Below, piece by piece: positions 51,601-59,165 of a stretch of DNA of 64,000 nucleotides. Source of the DNA: G965205525 sp965205525 (GTDB lineage Bacteria; Pseudomonadota; Gammaproteobacteria; JABABF01); the NCBI GenBank assembly GCA_965205525.1, contig OZ242171.1:62001-126000 (forward strand), given 5' to 3'. The notes under the pieces were generated by a model. That model worked only from the letters and a program-made list of their open reading frames with translations, was not told where the DNA came from and searched no databases. The first letter of the stretch is position 1, and every line of letters begins with the position of its first letter. Both the position numbers and the translations under genes were made by a program.

Positions 51601-54600
51601 TCACGGTCTGGGAGATAGACAGCGTCAGGGGCATTGTCACCACGGTAGAAACTTATCGGGGTACTGGCCTGGGAGGTAATGGTCTGGCAGTGAGCCGAGA
51701 CAGCAGTCTTGTGTTTACATCGCATGGTGCCAGTATTAGCACTATCAGTGTCTGGCGCTTGGATGCCGATGATGGCAGTCTGGCGGAAGTGGCACAGTAC
51801 ACAGAGGGAGGAGAAGATGCTGCAGGGAATATCGTCAGAGGGCTGACTTTCACCCATGATGTCGTGCTGAGCCCGGATGACCGCCTGCTGTTTGTGACGA
51901 GCAGGGGGGAGCCAGACAGTGCCGGAGGCGCCCTCAGTGTGTGGAGTGTAAACTCTTCCGGCACCCTTGTTCAGACCGATGTGCATGTCTCTGCCGGGGC
52001 TTCGGATACAGAGGGCTTGAACCGGGCTGCCGGTGCCGCCGTGACCCCGGACGGAGGCCTGCTGTTTGTAGGGTCAGACTACGACGATCAGCAATTGGAT
52101 AAGAGTACGCTCAGCATCTGGCGTGTGCGTGTGAATGCTGAAACGTCTACGGCTACGGTCTCCTTTGTGAGGACTCTTTCCGACGAACGCATGCTGAGCA
52201 GACCCTGGGTTGTGACCCTAGGCCCCTCCGGCAGTTTTCTGTTTGTGTCCAGCCAGATTGTTGATGCAGATGCTGAAACAGATCTACTGTCTGTTTACGA
52301 AGTGAATGCTGCAGAGGAGAATCTTGCAAGTGTGGCCTCCTATGGCGAGGACGACATATTGAGGGCTGCCTTTGGCCTGGCCGCCACCAGAGAAGTGCTG
52401 GCAGTGGCCGAACTTTCGCAGGGTAGTGTCTCTCTTTGGCGGAGAAACAATGACGGCACCCTCCGCTTTGCTAGCAGGCATGCTTCAGACATCCCGTTTG
52501 ACCTGGTGGCCAGTCCAGCCGGCGGTCTGGTGTTTAGCAGCTCATTCGGGGATGCTGGCAGCGTCTGGCAGGTACAGGGAATCCCGCGGGTGCCGGCGGG
52601 GCAGGAAGTGCGAGTGATGGTGAATGCAGAGTCGGCGCTGGACTCCGCCCTGACCGTGATGGTGCAGGCGAGGCAGGGCAGCCGGGTCAGCACGGCAGCG
52701 GCGACTCTGATGCCGTCAGATACTCAGGCGGAGGCCGTGTTCTCGGGGAGCACTCTGGGCCAGGGCGAGTGGATATTTTCGGCATCGGTGCCGGCAGATA
52801 TGGCAGATGTTGCGGATGTATCGGCGGCCCGGGCGACACTGCGCATCGGCAGTCCGCTTGTCAGGCTGGAAAACCTGTCGGGCGCAATACGAGAAGGAGC
52901 AGATCTGAATATCAGAATAAGCACGGAGGGACACCCTGTGCTGGAGGATGCACAGGTGACCTTGCGGGCAACACAGGAAGGCGCTCGGCCTCGGACGGTG
53001 ATGGGATTATTACGGGAGGGGCAGACATCGGTCACGGTGACCTTTGCCGGCGAGAAAGCCCTGACCCAAGGTGTATGGATCGTGTCGGCGGAGACATCGT
53101 CAACGCTGTTGCAGACAGATGCAAATTCTACCCTTGCAGTGACTGTCGGACCGCCTTTGCCCAAGCTGACCTTCTCCCTGCAGGAGACTGCAGAGCCAGT
53201 GGTGCCGGCAGGCAGTACTTTGGAGGTTACGGTGATGGCAGATCGTCCCCTGCTGCAGACTCTGACGGTGACGGTACAGGCAGTTCGTACCGTTACAGCA
53301 CCGCCGACGGTGACGACAGCAACGGTGACGACTCAGCTATTTGCACAAGAGCAGGTCGGAAGGGCTCTCTTTGAAGGGGAGAATACGCTGTCCCCAGGCC
53401 AATGGGTCCTGACGATTGCGAAAGTCCTGCCCGAGAACTCTGCCGAAGCATCCACTCAGCAGCTGCAGGTGAGGGTAGGATCATCAGCCCTTGGCCTGTC
53501 GGCACCAATGGGTCTGTTCCAAGGGCGGGATGCGGTGATTGAGGTAAATACGGAGGTGGCGCTGGGGGTGGAGGTGCGTGTCATGGTGATGGCAACCCAT
53601 GCAGAAGCTCCAGCCACAACGGCATCAGCCGCCGCCGTACTTGGACCCTCTGCACTTGCCGCCGAAGCGAGGTTCCCTGCGGACATGCTGAGCTTGGTGA
53701 GAGAGGGGACTTGGGATTTTGAGATTACTGCGGCGACGCCCTCTGTACTGATGATAGATACGGAGGCTTTTCCCCTAGTGGACTTCACAGAGGCATCGGC
53801 AACACTGCAAGTGACAGAAGAGCCGACTCTTCTCCTGGAGCTGACTGGCGGAAGTGCCATCGTTGCCTCGGACGGGATGATAACGCTTATCCTGCGCGTG
53901 ATGCCGGCACTATCCTCCACGGTCATGGTGACCGTGGCGGTGACCGATGAAGACAACAATACGATATCAGAGCAGCAGGAGGCTCTGTCCTCTTCCCTGC
54001 GGCTCACTTTCCGCGCCAGTGATTTGGGAACAGGCCGTCTGCGCTTTACTGCCCGGGGGCCGGCAGGAGTATTAGAAGACAGCGAAGCCGAGGTGACCGT
54101 GCTGGTGGCCACTGCTGCTGGTGTCGTTCTGTCTGCAAATCCCGAGGGAGATGTCTTCCCGGGTGATGAGGTGCGCCTGTCGGCAGCAGTACTCTCCGGG
54201 CCAGACCCGGCCGGGATAGATGTCGTGCTGGAGGTGGCAGTTACGGATCCCGATGGAAGCACGCGCAGCAATGTCCTGATACCAGTGTCGGCTGAAACCT
54301 CTACGGGCGGCCTGACCTTTATCCCGGATGCAGTGCCGGGCACTTGGAATTTCAACGTAATAGAGAGCGATATGGTAAGCGCATCTATGATACTTACAGT
54401 GGTGGTGGCGGCAGTCATGCCCCTGGACTTCAACGATCCATCGGACGAGGTAAGCGCAGATGACTTGGTGCTGCTTCTGCGCTATGAGAGGCTGTGTGCA
54501 GAGGGAAGTTCCCCGCCGTTGCCGGCCAGCTGCACTGACCTCGGTTCCGAGGCACTGGCGGCTGGACTTGCCCTTGAAAGTTCTCCCGACCGGCTGGCAG

Positions 54601-54812
54601 ATCTGCAGAATGTCCGGCTGCCGGATGTGACCGGCACTGGTGTCGGCAGTGTGCAGACACTGACTATACTGCTGCAGGCCTTGGCAAATGTCCAAGACGA
54701 ATTACTTCTTCCCGCCGCTGCTTCCTCTCTGCCGGAGACGACAATCGCCGAGGCCGAGCAGGCTCGCGATGCACGGCTTCGCATTATCCGGCAGCTCCTG
54801 GGACGGGAATAG
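45678..54812 (+). CDS. Giant secreted beta-propeller / Ig-like modular protein 4
   Basis: About 3040 residues, the largest: signal peptide (LVRQIRIVLLLPLLLASVSVLAQ), four seven-bladed propellers (from about 45783, 47466, 49435 and 51460), each followed by two to three Ig-like modules. Then come the SLQETAEP-type and SALGLSAPMG-type modules also seen in gene 2, the shared Ig pair, and the dockerin-like tail. The first two propellers start with a divergent SGELRL version, the last two with SGEMRLVQTD. A segment around 48958-49150 recurs almost unchanged about 2.02 kb later (50980-51175), evidence of internal duplication. The ATG used in genes 1-3 (MLVRQ) is ATA here, so translation must begin upstream, at ATG 45678 or GTG 45630. 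The tail carries an insertion (SLPETTI) near the end. Confidence 0.85.
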   Translation: MLDSSKLGILVRQIRIVLLLPLLLASVSVLAQAPRLTLSVDQGVPSGELRLVRKSAASGSSRNLGGHAVSPDGRWLFYAGSNLEVWEIDSARGIVTQRMSSPQSGFFSFLAVSRDSSLVFVLNRQNNQITVFRLNADDGRLEEVAKYTEGGTDAAGNTVRGLTNASDVVPSPDGRLLFVTSGGDSGTTGGALSVWSVNSTSTLTQTDVHVSAGASDTEGLENAAGAAVTPDGRLLFVGSSHNLDSLDNSTLGIWRVNADASTVSFVRTLSDRRMLRRPRVVTLGPAGRFLFVSSRVSADAATDPLSVYEVNAAEENLASVASYGEDDDILGNTIGLAATREVLAVAEFDQGSIALWQRNDDGTLRFASRHDSASSTGLAASPAGGLVFVNSYQERFITVLQVLGIPRVPAGQEVRVMVNAESALGSALTVMVQARQGSRVSMAAATLMPSDTQAEAVFSGSDLGQGEWIFSASVPADMADVADVSTARATLRIGGPLVRLENLSGAIPEGADLNIRVSTEGAPVLGDAEVTLRAAQEGARPRTVMGLLREGQTSVTVTFAGRGSLTLGDWVLSASSILSTDENSTLAVTVGPPLPRLTLSVDQGVPSGELRLRRSSAVRTNLIGSKRLAVSPDGRWLLASTSFRITLREIDSARGIVARRMSSASPGASRGLAVSPDSSLVFVPNESNNQITVFRLNADEGRLEEVAKYTEGGEDAARNRISGLANADDVVPSPDGRLLFVTSRGAANALSVWNVNPSGTLVQTDVHVFAGALGNQAAGAAVTPDGRLLFVGGAGTLSIWRVNAEASTVSFVRTLSDRRRLRRPSVVTLGPAGRFLFVSSQFAADSATDPLSVYEVNAEEENLASLASYGDDIEGSARGLAATREVLAVAEFKLSQGSIALWQRNASGTLSFVSRHDSRLPVDLAASPAGGLVFISSNRSSEGISVWQVQGIPRVPAGQEVRVMVNAEPAPDSALTVTVQARQGSRVSTAEATLMPSGTLAVAEFPGSDLGPGEWIFSASVSADMPADMADVADVSAARATLRISGPLIRLENLSGEILQGADLNIRVSTEGMVPVAGNAEVTLRATQEGAQPRMVVGLLRKGQISFTVTFAGGSVLTAGDWVLSAESSIPLLRTDSSSFLVVTVRPPPLIRLENLSGEILQGADLNIRVSTEGMVPVAGNAEVTLQATQEGAQPQTVMGLLREGQTSVTVTFAGEKALTEGDWILSAESSILLSTDANSTFAVTVGPPLPRLTLSVDQGVPSGEMRLVQTDATSLLDSLIFTGGLVAVSPDGRWLLASGGGRITLREIDSARGIVTPVATYRGAGLGGNSLAVSRDSSLVFTSDRNTSTSTISVWRLDADDGRLEEVAKYTEGGTDAAGNTVRGLIFTHGVVLSPDDRLLFVTSRGEPDSAGGALSVWSVNPSGTLVQTDVHISAGASDTEGLNRAAGAAVTPDGRLLFVGSFYDSDSLDSSTLGIWRVNAEASTVSFVRTLSDRRMLRRPRVVTLGPDGRFLFVSSQVDNDAAIDPLSVYEVNAAEENLASVASYGDDISGDTIGLAATREVLAVAESSLDGVALWQRNDNGTLSFASRHDSASPAGLAASPAGGLVFSGSSDRSVGITVWQVQGIPRVPAGQEVRVMVNAEPAPDSALTVMVQARQGSRVRMAAATLMPSDTQAEAVFSGSALGQGEWIFSASVPADMADRADRTALSAARATLRIGGPLIRLSNLSGVILQGADLNIRVSTEGHPVLEDAEVTLRATQEGARPRMVVGLLRKGQISFTVTFAGGSVLTAGDWVLSAESSIPLLRTDSSSFLVVTVRPPPLIRLENLSGAIPKGADLNIRVSTEGMVPVAGNAEVTLQATQEGAQPQTVMGLLREGQTSVTVTFAGEKALTEGDWILSAESSILLGTDANSMLAVTVRLPRLTLSVDQGVPSGEMRLVQTDVNTDLMSRSVYPEGLTVSPDGRWLLASGGGITVWEIDSVRGIVTTVETYRGTGLGGNGLAVSRDSSLVFTSHGASISTISVWRLDADDGSLAEVAQYTEGGEDAAGNIVRGLTFTHDVVLSPDDRLLFVTSRGEPDSAGGALSVWSVNSSGTLVQTDVHVSAGASDTEGLNRAAGAAVTPDGGLLFVGSDYDDQQLDKSTLSIWRVRVNAETSTATVSFVRTLSDERMLSRPWVVTLGPSGSFLFVSSQIVDADAETDLLSVYEVNAAEENLASVASYGEDDILRAAFGLAATREVLAVAELSQGSVSLWRRNNDGTLRFASRHASDIPFDLVASPAGGLVFSSSFGDAGSVWQVQGIPRVPAGQEVRVMVNAESALDSALTVMVQARQGSRVSTAAATLMPSDTQAEAVFSGSTLGQGEWIFSASVPADMADVADVSAARATLRIGSPLVRLENLSGAIREGADLNIRISTEGHPVLEDAQVTLRATQEGARPRTVMGLLREGQTSVTVTFAGEKALTQGVWIVSAETSSTLLQTDANSTLAVTVGPPLPKLTFSLQETAEPVVPAGSTLEVTVMADRPLLQTLTVTVQAVRTVTAPPTVTTATVTTQLFAQEQVGRALFEGENTLSPGQWVLTIAKVLPENSAEASTQQLQVRVGSSALGLSAPMGLFQGRDAVIEVNTEVALGVEVRVMVMATHAEAPATTASAAAVLGPSALAAEARFPADMLSLVREGTWDFEITAATPSVLMIDTEAFPLVDFTEASATLQVTEEPTLLLELTGGSAIVASDGMITLILRVMPALSSTVMVTVAVTDEDNNTISEQQEALSSSLRLTFRASDLGTGRLRFTARGPAGVLEDSEAEVTVLVATAAGVVLSANPEGDVFPGDEVRLSAAVLSGPDPAGIDVVLEVAVTDPDGSTRSNVLIPVSAETSTGGLTFIPDAVPGTWNFNVIESDMVSASMILTVVVAAVMPLDFNDPSDEVSADDLVLLLRYERLCAEGSSPPLPASCTDLGSEALAAGLALESSPDRLADLQNVRLPDVTGTGVGSVQTLTILLQALANVQDELLLPAAASSLPETTIAEAEQARDARLRIIRQLLGRE

Positions 54813-54845
54813 AGAGCAGTAAGCGAAGAGCTGCTGTTTAGCGCA

Positions 54846-54873
54846 TCCTATTGTTTTCCGGAGCGGAATAGGA
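54846..54873. terminator. Possible terminator between giant gene 4 and the NDH-2 gene
   Basis: An inverted repeat TCCTATT / AATAGGA with a 14-nt spacer lies in the 74-bp gap between the two convergent genes. There is no clear T run, and an alternative small TTCCG/CGGAA hairpin overlaps it, so function is uncertain. Confidence 0.3.
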
Positions 54874-54886
54874 AGCACAGAGGTGA

Positions 54887-56515
54887 TTAAGAATCCTCTG
54901 CCGCCCGCTCCTCTAGTTTGCGCACCGCCGGTGAATAGTGCGTCTCATCAATGCCGGCAAGATAGGCGCGCAGCGGCGGGAAGGCATCCCGCAGCCGCTC
55001 AAAGTCATCCCGGTGCACTATCAGCACCACGCTGTTCTCCAGGGCGGTCACTACCCCTGTGCTGAGGCAGTCCGTTTCTATGATCCGCTCTCCCCAGTGC
55101 TCGCCCGGAGTGTATCGCTTGACAAAATCTTCGCTGCCCGACTGATCCGGTATGCGCATCTCCAGTGCGCCGGAGACGACAATATAAAAGCCTTCTAACA
55201 GCTGGTCCTTCTCGCAGACGGTTTCCCCCTCGGCGTAGTGCGCCTGGCGGCAGGCGGGCCGGCCTGACTGCTGGGTCTGGACAATGGTCCGGGGGATGAA
55301 ATAGTCAAAAAACCAGTTCAGCGCGACCCGCAGGCGGGTTGAAAAACCGGGCAGCATGGAGAGGTAGATGGCGCGCCAGAATAGCCAGGCCGAGAGGCCG
55401 GAGAGATTTATGCCGAAGACCTGGGCGACCCCTTTGTATTTCCCCAGTGAAGCCAGCGAGCCCTTCGGCTGGTAGCGGAACGGGAGCGGCTCCTTGCCCA
55501 TGGTGACTGCCAGAATATTCTCTGCCAGCGTCCGGGCTTCGCGCACGGCAAACTGGGCGGTGGGGGGGGCATAGCTGCCGTCTTCCTGGGGGATCAGAGC
55601 GATGTCTCCCAGGGCCCAGACATTTGGCTTGTCCGCATCCATGAGCCGGAGGCAGCTGTCGGTGGGCAGCCGCCCCCGCTCCAGTGTCAGCGGCAGGGTG
55701 CGCAGAAAAGGCGAGGGCCCGTTGCCCATGGTGGTGACAATCGTCATCGCCTCAATGCTCTCCCCCTGATCGGTGCAGAGCGAGGTGTCGGAGGCGGAGA
55801 CCACGCCGGTCTGCAGGCGGATATCAATGCCTCGCTTGCGCAGAATCTTTGCTGCGTACTCGCCGAGAGCAGCGGGCAGCTCCGGCAGAATCTGATCGCC
55901 GCGCTGTATCATGATGGCATGCACATCCTGAGGGCGGAGGCGCGGATAGAAGCGCAGCGTTCGCTGGATCATCTCCATCACTTCACCCATGGTCTCCACC
56001 CCGGAGAAACCGGCGCCCACCACGACAAAACTGAGGGCGTATTTTTTCAGCCGGGGATTTTCCGTGATATCCGCCAGTTCCAGGCAGTTGATGATGTGAT
56101 TGCGCAGTGTGTGGGCATCCGCTAAATCCTTCATCGTCAGGCTGTGCTGGGGAAAGCCCGGAAAGCGGGACAGGTCAGTGACCTGGCCGGTGGCGATGAC
56201 CAGATGGTCGTAGTGAATGGGGATCAGCACCTTTTTTCTGCCCTGCACCACCTGCACAATGCGGTTTTCAAAGTTGATGGACTTGGCCTCCGCCAAGCGC
56301 ACCCGGATGTCCGGCAGCAGCATGCGCAGCGGCGTGACCGCGTCCTGGGCGTTTAGAATGCCGGCGGCCACTTCCGGCAGCAGGGGTTGAAAAACAAAAT
56401 AATTGCGCTCGCTGATGAGCTCAACCTGCAATGTATTCTTGGCCAGCTGACCGAGATGCTTAGCAGCGAAAACCCCGCCGAAGCCGCCCCCTATGATGAG
56501 CACTTTTTTCTTCAT
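54887..56515 (-). CDS. Type II NADH dehydrogenase-like flavoprotein fused to a cyclic-nucleotide-binding domain
   Basis: A 542-residue protein. Residues 1 to about 400 are an NDH-2-type pyridine nucleotide-disulfide oxidoreductase: the FAD-binding GGGFGGVFAAKHL at the N-terminus, FQPLLPEVAAG, the NAD-binding VVVGAGFSGVETMGE and the FAD site NVWALGDIA. The family passes electrons from NADH to quinone at the membrane without pumping protons. A hydrophobic stretch (SAWLFWRAIYLSMLPGF) fits a membrane-binding region. Residues about 425-525 form a cNMP-binding-like beta-roll (GETVCEKDQLLEGFYIVVSGALEM; YTPGEHWGE), so activity may be regulated by a nucleotide. It lies alone, downstream of tRNA-Arg. 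The upstream gap 56516-56694 shows only a short direct repeat (ACTATAGCAG-like). Confidence 0.9.
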   Translation of the reverse strand: MKKKVLIIGGGFGGVFAAKHLGQLAKNTLQVELISERNYFVFQPLLPEVAAGILNAQDAVTPLRMLLPDIRVRLAEAKSINFENRIVQVVQGRKKVLIPIHYDHLVIATGQVTDLSRFPGFPQHSLTMKDLADAHTLRNHIINCLELADITENPRLKKYALSFVVVGAGFSGVETMGEVMEMIQRTLRFYPRLRPQDVHAIMIQRGDQILPELPAALGEYAAKILRKRGIDIRLQTGVVSASDTSLCTDQGESIEAMTIVTTMGNGPSPFLRTLPLTLERGRLPTDSCLRLMDADKPNVWALGDIALIPQEDGSYAPPTAQFAVREARTLAENILAVTMGKEPLPFRYQPKGSLASLGKYKGVAQVFGINLSGLSAWLFWRAIYLSMLPGFSTRLRVALNWFFDYFIPRTIVQTQQSGRPACRQAHYAEGETVCEKDQLLEGFYIVVSGALEMRIPDQSGSEDFVKRYTPGEHWGERIIETDCLSTGVVTALENSVVLIVHRDDFERLRDAFPPLRAYLAGIDETHYSPAVRKLEERAAEDS

Positions 56516-56694
56516 AAATTTCTTGTGCCTGTGTGTGCGTCTGGCGGGGAATGAGGGGCCGAGGCCTGCAAACCTGCTCTTTCCTGCCCGAGAGTCTCAG
56601 TATCCGCACTTGGCTCTTGCCGGGTGCACACGACCGAAAATATAGCAGGGACTATAGCAGAGGGAGATTGCGCCCGCTAGCGCCTGAGTGAAAT

Positions 56695-56771
56695 TGGCGC
56701 GCCCGGCAGGATTTGAACCTGCGACCTCTGGCTTCGGAGGCCAGCGCTCTATCCAACTGAGCTACGGGCGC
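56695..56771 (-). tRNA. tRNA-Arg (anticodon CCG)
   Basis: On the minus strand the gene folds into a full cloverleaf: acceptor GCGCCCG/CGGGCGC, D arm with AGCTCAGTTGGATAGAGC, anticodon stem CTGGC/GCCAG with loop CTCCGAA (anticodon CCG at 56735-56737), and T arm GCAGG/CCTGC with loop TTCAAAT. The discriminator is G and the 3' CCA is encoded (56695-56697). It closely resembles the E. coli tRNA-Arg that reads CGG. Confidence 0.97.
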
Positions 56772-56896
56772 ATATATGGTGCAGACCCCAATTATAGGGA
56801 GCACGACCCCGATTGCATATTTTCGGCCATGATGCCCGTCGTGTTTTCGGGGGCCGTGCCGGTATCACCCTGCGCTCCCCGACAAAAGATGCGGGC

Positions 56897-58084
56897 TCAG
56901 TCTGGGACAAAGCGGGCCAGCACATCGTTCAGAAAGCGCCGCCCCAAAGGAGTGGTTTGTATTCGGGCTGGGTCTTTTTGCAGCAGGCCTTCCTCTCGCA
57001 GCTCCGAGAGATTGTGCCCTATGCTGGCCAGCGCCAGGCCGGTGCGCTCTGCAAAGAGAGCGGCTGGACAGCCTTCCTCTAAGCGCAGCGCATTCATCAT
57101 GAACTCCAGCGGCAGCTCCTCCTGCTCCAGGACAGCCCTGCGGTGAGGGCCGCCGCTGCTCTGGCGCAGATAGTCAAAAGGTGCGCGAGTCCTAAAGGTG
57201 CGAAGGATGCGCCCGGCGGCGGCTTCGGTGATCTTGCCGTGAGCACCGGCGCCGATGCCCAAATAATCGCCGAAGAGCCAGTAGTTGAGATTGTGCTTGG
57301 CCTCGCCTCCGGGCCGGCTCCAGGCGGAGACCTCATAAGAGCGGTAGCCCTTTCCCCGCAGAAACGCCGCTCCCTCACGCTGAATCCTGTGCAGAATATC
57401 TTCGGCGGGCAGGGTCGGGGGGCGCCGGTGGAAGGCGGTATTCGGCTCAATGGTGAGGGTATACCAGGATAAATGCTCCGGCTCAAAGGCAGCCGCCTCT
57501 CGCAAGTCCTCCATCGCCTGCTGCGAACTTTGCGCCGGCAGTCCGTGCATCAAATCCAGGTTCAAACGATGAAATCCCGCCCGGCGAGCTGCCCGCACTG
57601 CCTGTCGGGCGGTATCTCCGTCGTGAATGCGTCCCAATGCGTGCAGAAATTTGTCATCAAAACTCTGTACGCCGATGGACAGGCGATTGATCCCAGCTGC
57701 TCGGAAGCCGCTGAATTTTTCTGCTGTAACCGTGCCCGGATTGGCTTCAAGGGTGATTTCCGCGTCCTTATCCAGGTGGAGGCGTCCTGCGATGTTCTCT
57801 AGGATGCGGCCGATGGCGGCGACCGAGAACAGGCTGGGGGTGCCGCCGCCAAAAAAGACCGAGCCGATGCTGCGCCCCTGAACATGACCCGCTTCGGTGT
57901 CTAGGTCCCGCAGCAGGGCGTTGCTGTAATCTTCTTCCGGCAGTTCGCCGCTTGCGGCATGGGAGTTGAAATCGCAGTAGGGGCACTTCCGCACGCACCA
58001 GGGGATGTGCAGATAAAGGCTGAGGGGCGGCAGCTGCAAGGGAGATTGCTGAAGGACTGTTTGGCCGATGGCGGTCGCGGGCAT
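56897..58084 (-). CDS. hemW: Heme chaperone HemW (radical SAM, HemN-like)
   Basis: A 395-residue radical SAM protein with the cluster motif CVRKCPYCDF (C-x3-C-x2-C), FFGGGTPSLF, TLEANPGT and RLSIGVQSFDD. The C-terminal HemN-type domain includes YEVSAWSRPG, HNLNYW and GDYLGIGAGAHG. The CxxxCxxC with following residues and the short length point to HemW, a heme-binding protein, rather than coproporphyrinogen dehydrogenase HemN. ATG 58084 lies 14 bp after the rdgB stop; the frame is open further upstream but overlaps rdgB. It is the last gene of the metX-to-hemW run. Confidence 0.93.
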   Translation of the reverse strand: MPATAIGQTVLQQSPLQLPPLSLYLHIPWCVRKCPYCDFNSHAASGELPEEDYSNALLRDLDTEAGHVQGRSIGSVFFGGGTPSLFSVAAIGRILENIAGRLHLDKDAEITLEANPGTVTAEKFSGFRAAGINRLSIGVQSFDDKFLHALGRIHDGDTARQAVRAARRAGFHRLNLDLMHGLPAQSSQQAMEDLREAAAFEPEHLSWYTLTIEPNTAFHRRPPTLPAEDILHRIQREGAAFLRGKGYRSYEVSAWSRPGGEAKHNLNYWLFGDYLGIGAGAHGKITEAAAGRILRTFRTRAPFDYLRQSSGGPHRRAVLEQEELPLEFMMNALRLEEGCPAALFAERTGLALASIGHNLSELREEGLLQKDPARIQTTPLGRRFLNDVLARFVPD

Positions 58085-58098
58085 GTCGGCGGCACTTC

Positions 58099-58692
58099 TC
58101 AAATTAATTGGAGCAGAGTGCAGAGCGCCTTGCCCCGGTGGCTGAGGGTGTTTTTGTCGGCAGCAGACAGCTCCGCTGCGCTGCAGCCTCGCTCGGGCAC
58201 TAAGAACAGCGGGTCGTATCCGAACCCCTCTTTGCCTTGCGGCGCCTCCAGTATGTGCCCCTCCCAGCAGCCTTCGCCGATCAGGGGGGCTGTCTCTTGC
58301 GAGGGGAGCGCCAGGGCCAGCGCACATCGGTAGCGGGCTCTTCGCATCTGCTGCGGCACACCTTGAAGAAGCGCCAGAAGCCGCCGACTGTTATCTGCAT
58401 CGTTCGCGTTTTCTCCGGCAAAGCGTGCCGAGCGAATGCCCGGGCGGCCATCCAGTGCGTCCACTTCCAGTCCTGAATCGTCGGCGAGGGCGGGCAGCCC
58501 GGTGTGCCGAGCTGCGTGCTGCGCTTTCAGAATTGCATTTTCCACAAAGCTTTGCCCGGTCTCAGGGATTGGTGACACTTTGAATTCGGATTGGGACAGC
58601 AGCTCCGTATCTTGGGCGGCGAGGAGGGAGCGGAATTCGCAGAGTTTGCCGGCATTGCCGCTGGCCAGAACGATTTTGACCGGCAGCGTCAT
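58099..58692 (-). CDS. rdgB: XTP/dITP diphosphatase (non-canonical purine NTP pyrophosphatase)
   Basis: A 197-residue Ham1/RdgB-family enzyme that removes ITP, dITP and XTP from the nucleotide pool. Motifs: the N-terminal VLASGNAGKLCEF, the TGQSFVENAILKA segment, ADDSGLEVDALDGRPGIRSAR, GEGCWEG, and the C-terminal GFGYDPLFLVP and LSHRGKAL. Its ATG overlaps the last base of the DUF4426 gene (shared base 58692), so it is probably co-transcribed. Confidence 0.95.
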   Translation of the reverse strand: MTLPVKIVLASGNAGKLCEFRSLLAAQDTELLSQSEFKVSPIPETGQSFVENAILKAQHAARHTGLPALADDSGLEVDALDGRPGIRSARFAGENANDADNSRRLLALLQGVPQQMRRARYRCALALALPSQETAPLIGEGCWEGHILEAPQGKEGFGYDPLFLVPERGCSAAELSAADKNTLSHRGKALCTLLQLI

Positions 58693-59165
58693 CAGCGCCC
58701 GTCAGCATATAGACGGCGGCGGAATTTCAGCAGCAGAGGCCGGGAGGCTCCTTCGGGTGTCACCTGAATGCGAAAGCGCAGCAGGTCCCGGTGGCTGAAT
58801 TGGAACCCCGACAGATAATAGACAGCCTCTCCTTCCCGCACTTCCTGAAAATTCAATTCATGGCCGTGGATAAGATCCCGGTAGCCACCTGTCACCTGGG
58901 CGGGGGCTGGGTAGCTTTCCTCTCCTTTGCGATGGCGCAGGGCGATGGTGATCACCGCTCGGTTTCCAGCGCGGGTGATACCGATGGAGGCGGCGTTTTT
59001 TGCACGCAGGAAAGTGCTGTTGAAAACGCTGTAGTGCAGCTCCCACTCCTTGCCGAAATACTGCACGCCGCCGTCCGCAGAAAATCCGCCATCCGCTTCC
59101 GCCCATGCGGATCCGGCTGCCAGCATCACCGCCAGCATTGCCGGGAGCACAGTTGATGACCTCAT
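58692..59165 (-). CDS. DUF4426 family exported protein
   Basis: A 157-residue protein with a Sec signal peptide (AMLAVMLAAGSAWA), then a beta-rich domain with YFGKEWELHYSVFNSTFL and IGITRAGNRAVITIALR. The sequence and its place between metW and rdgB match the DUF4426 protein of Pseudomonas (the PA0388 position). Periplasmic, function unknown. It overlaps metW by ATGA and rdgB by one base. Confidence 0.87.
   Translation of the reverse strand: MRSSTVLPAMLAVMLAAGSAWAEADGGFSADGGVQYFGKEWELHYSVFNSTFLRAKNAASIGITRAGNRAVITIALRHRKGEESYPAPAQVTGGYRDLIHGHELNFQEVREGEAVYYLSGFQFSHRDLLRFRIQVTPEGASRPLLLKFRRRLYADGR

Noticed and set aside
56688..57146. Plus-strand ORF beginning with ARPAGFEPATSGFGG
   Set aside because: This is the well-known artefact of translating the reverse complement of a tRNA gene; the tRNA-Arg at 56695-56771 explains it.
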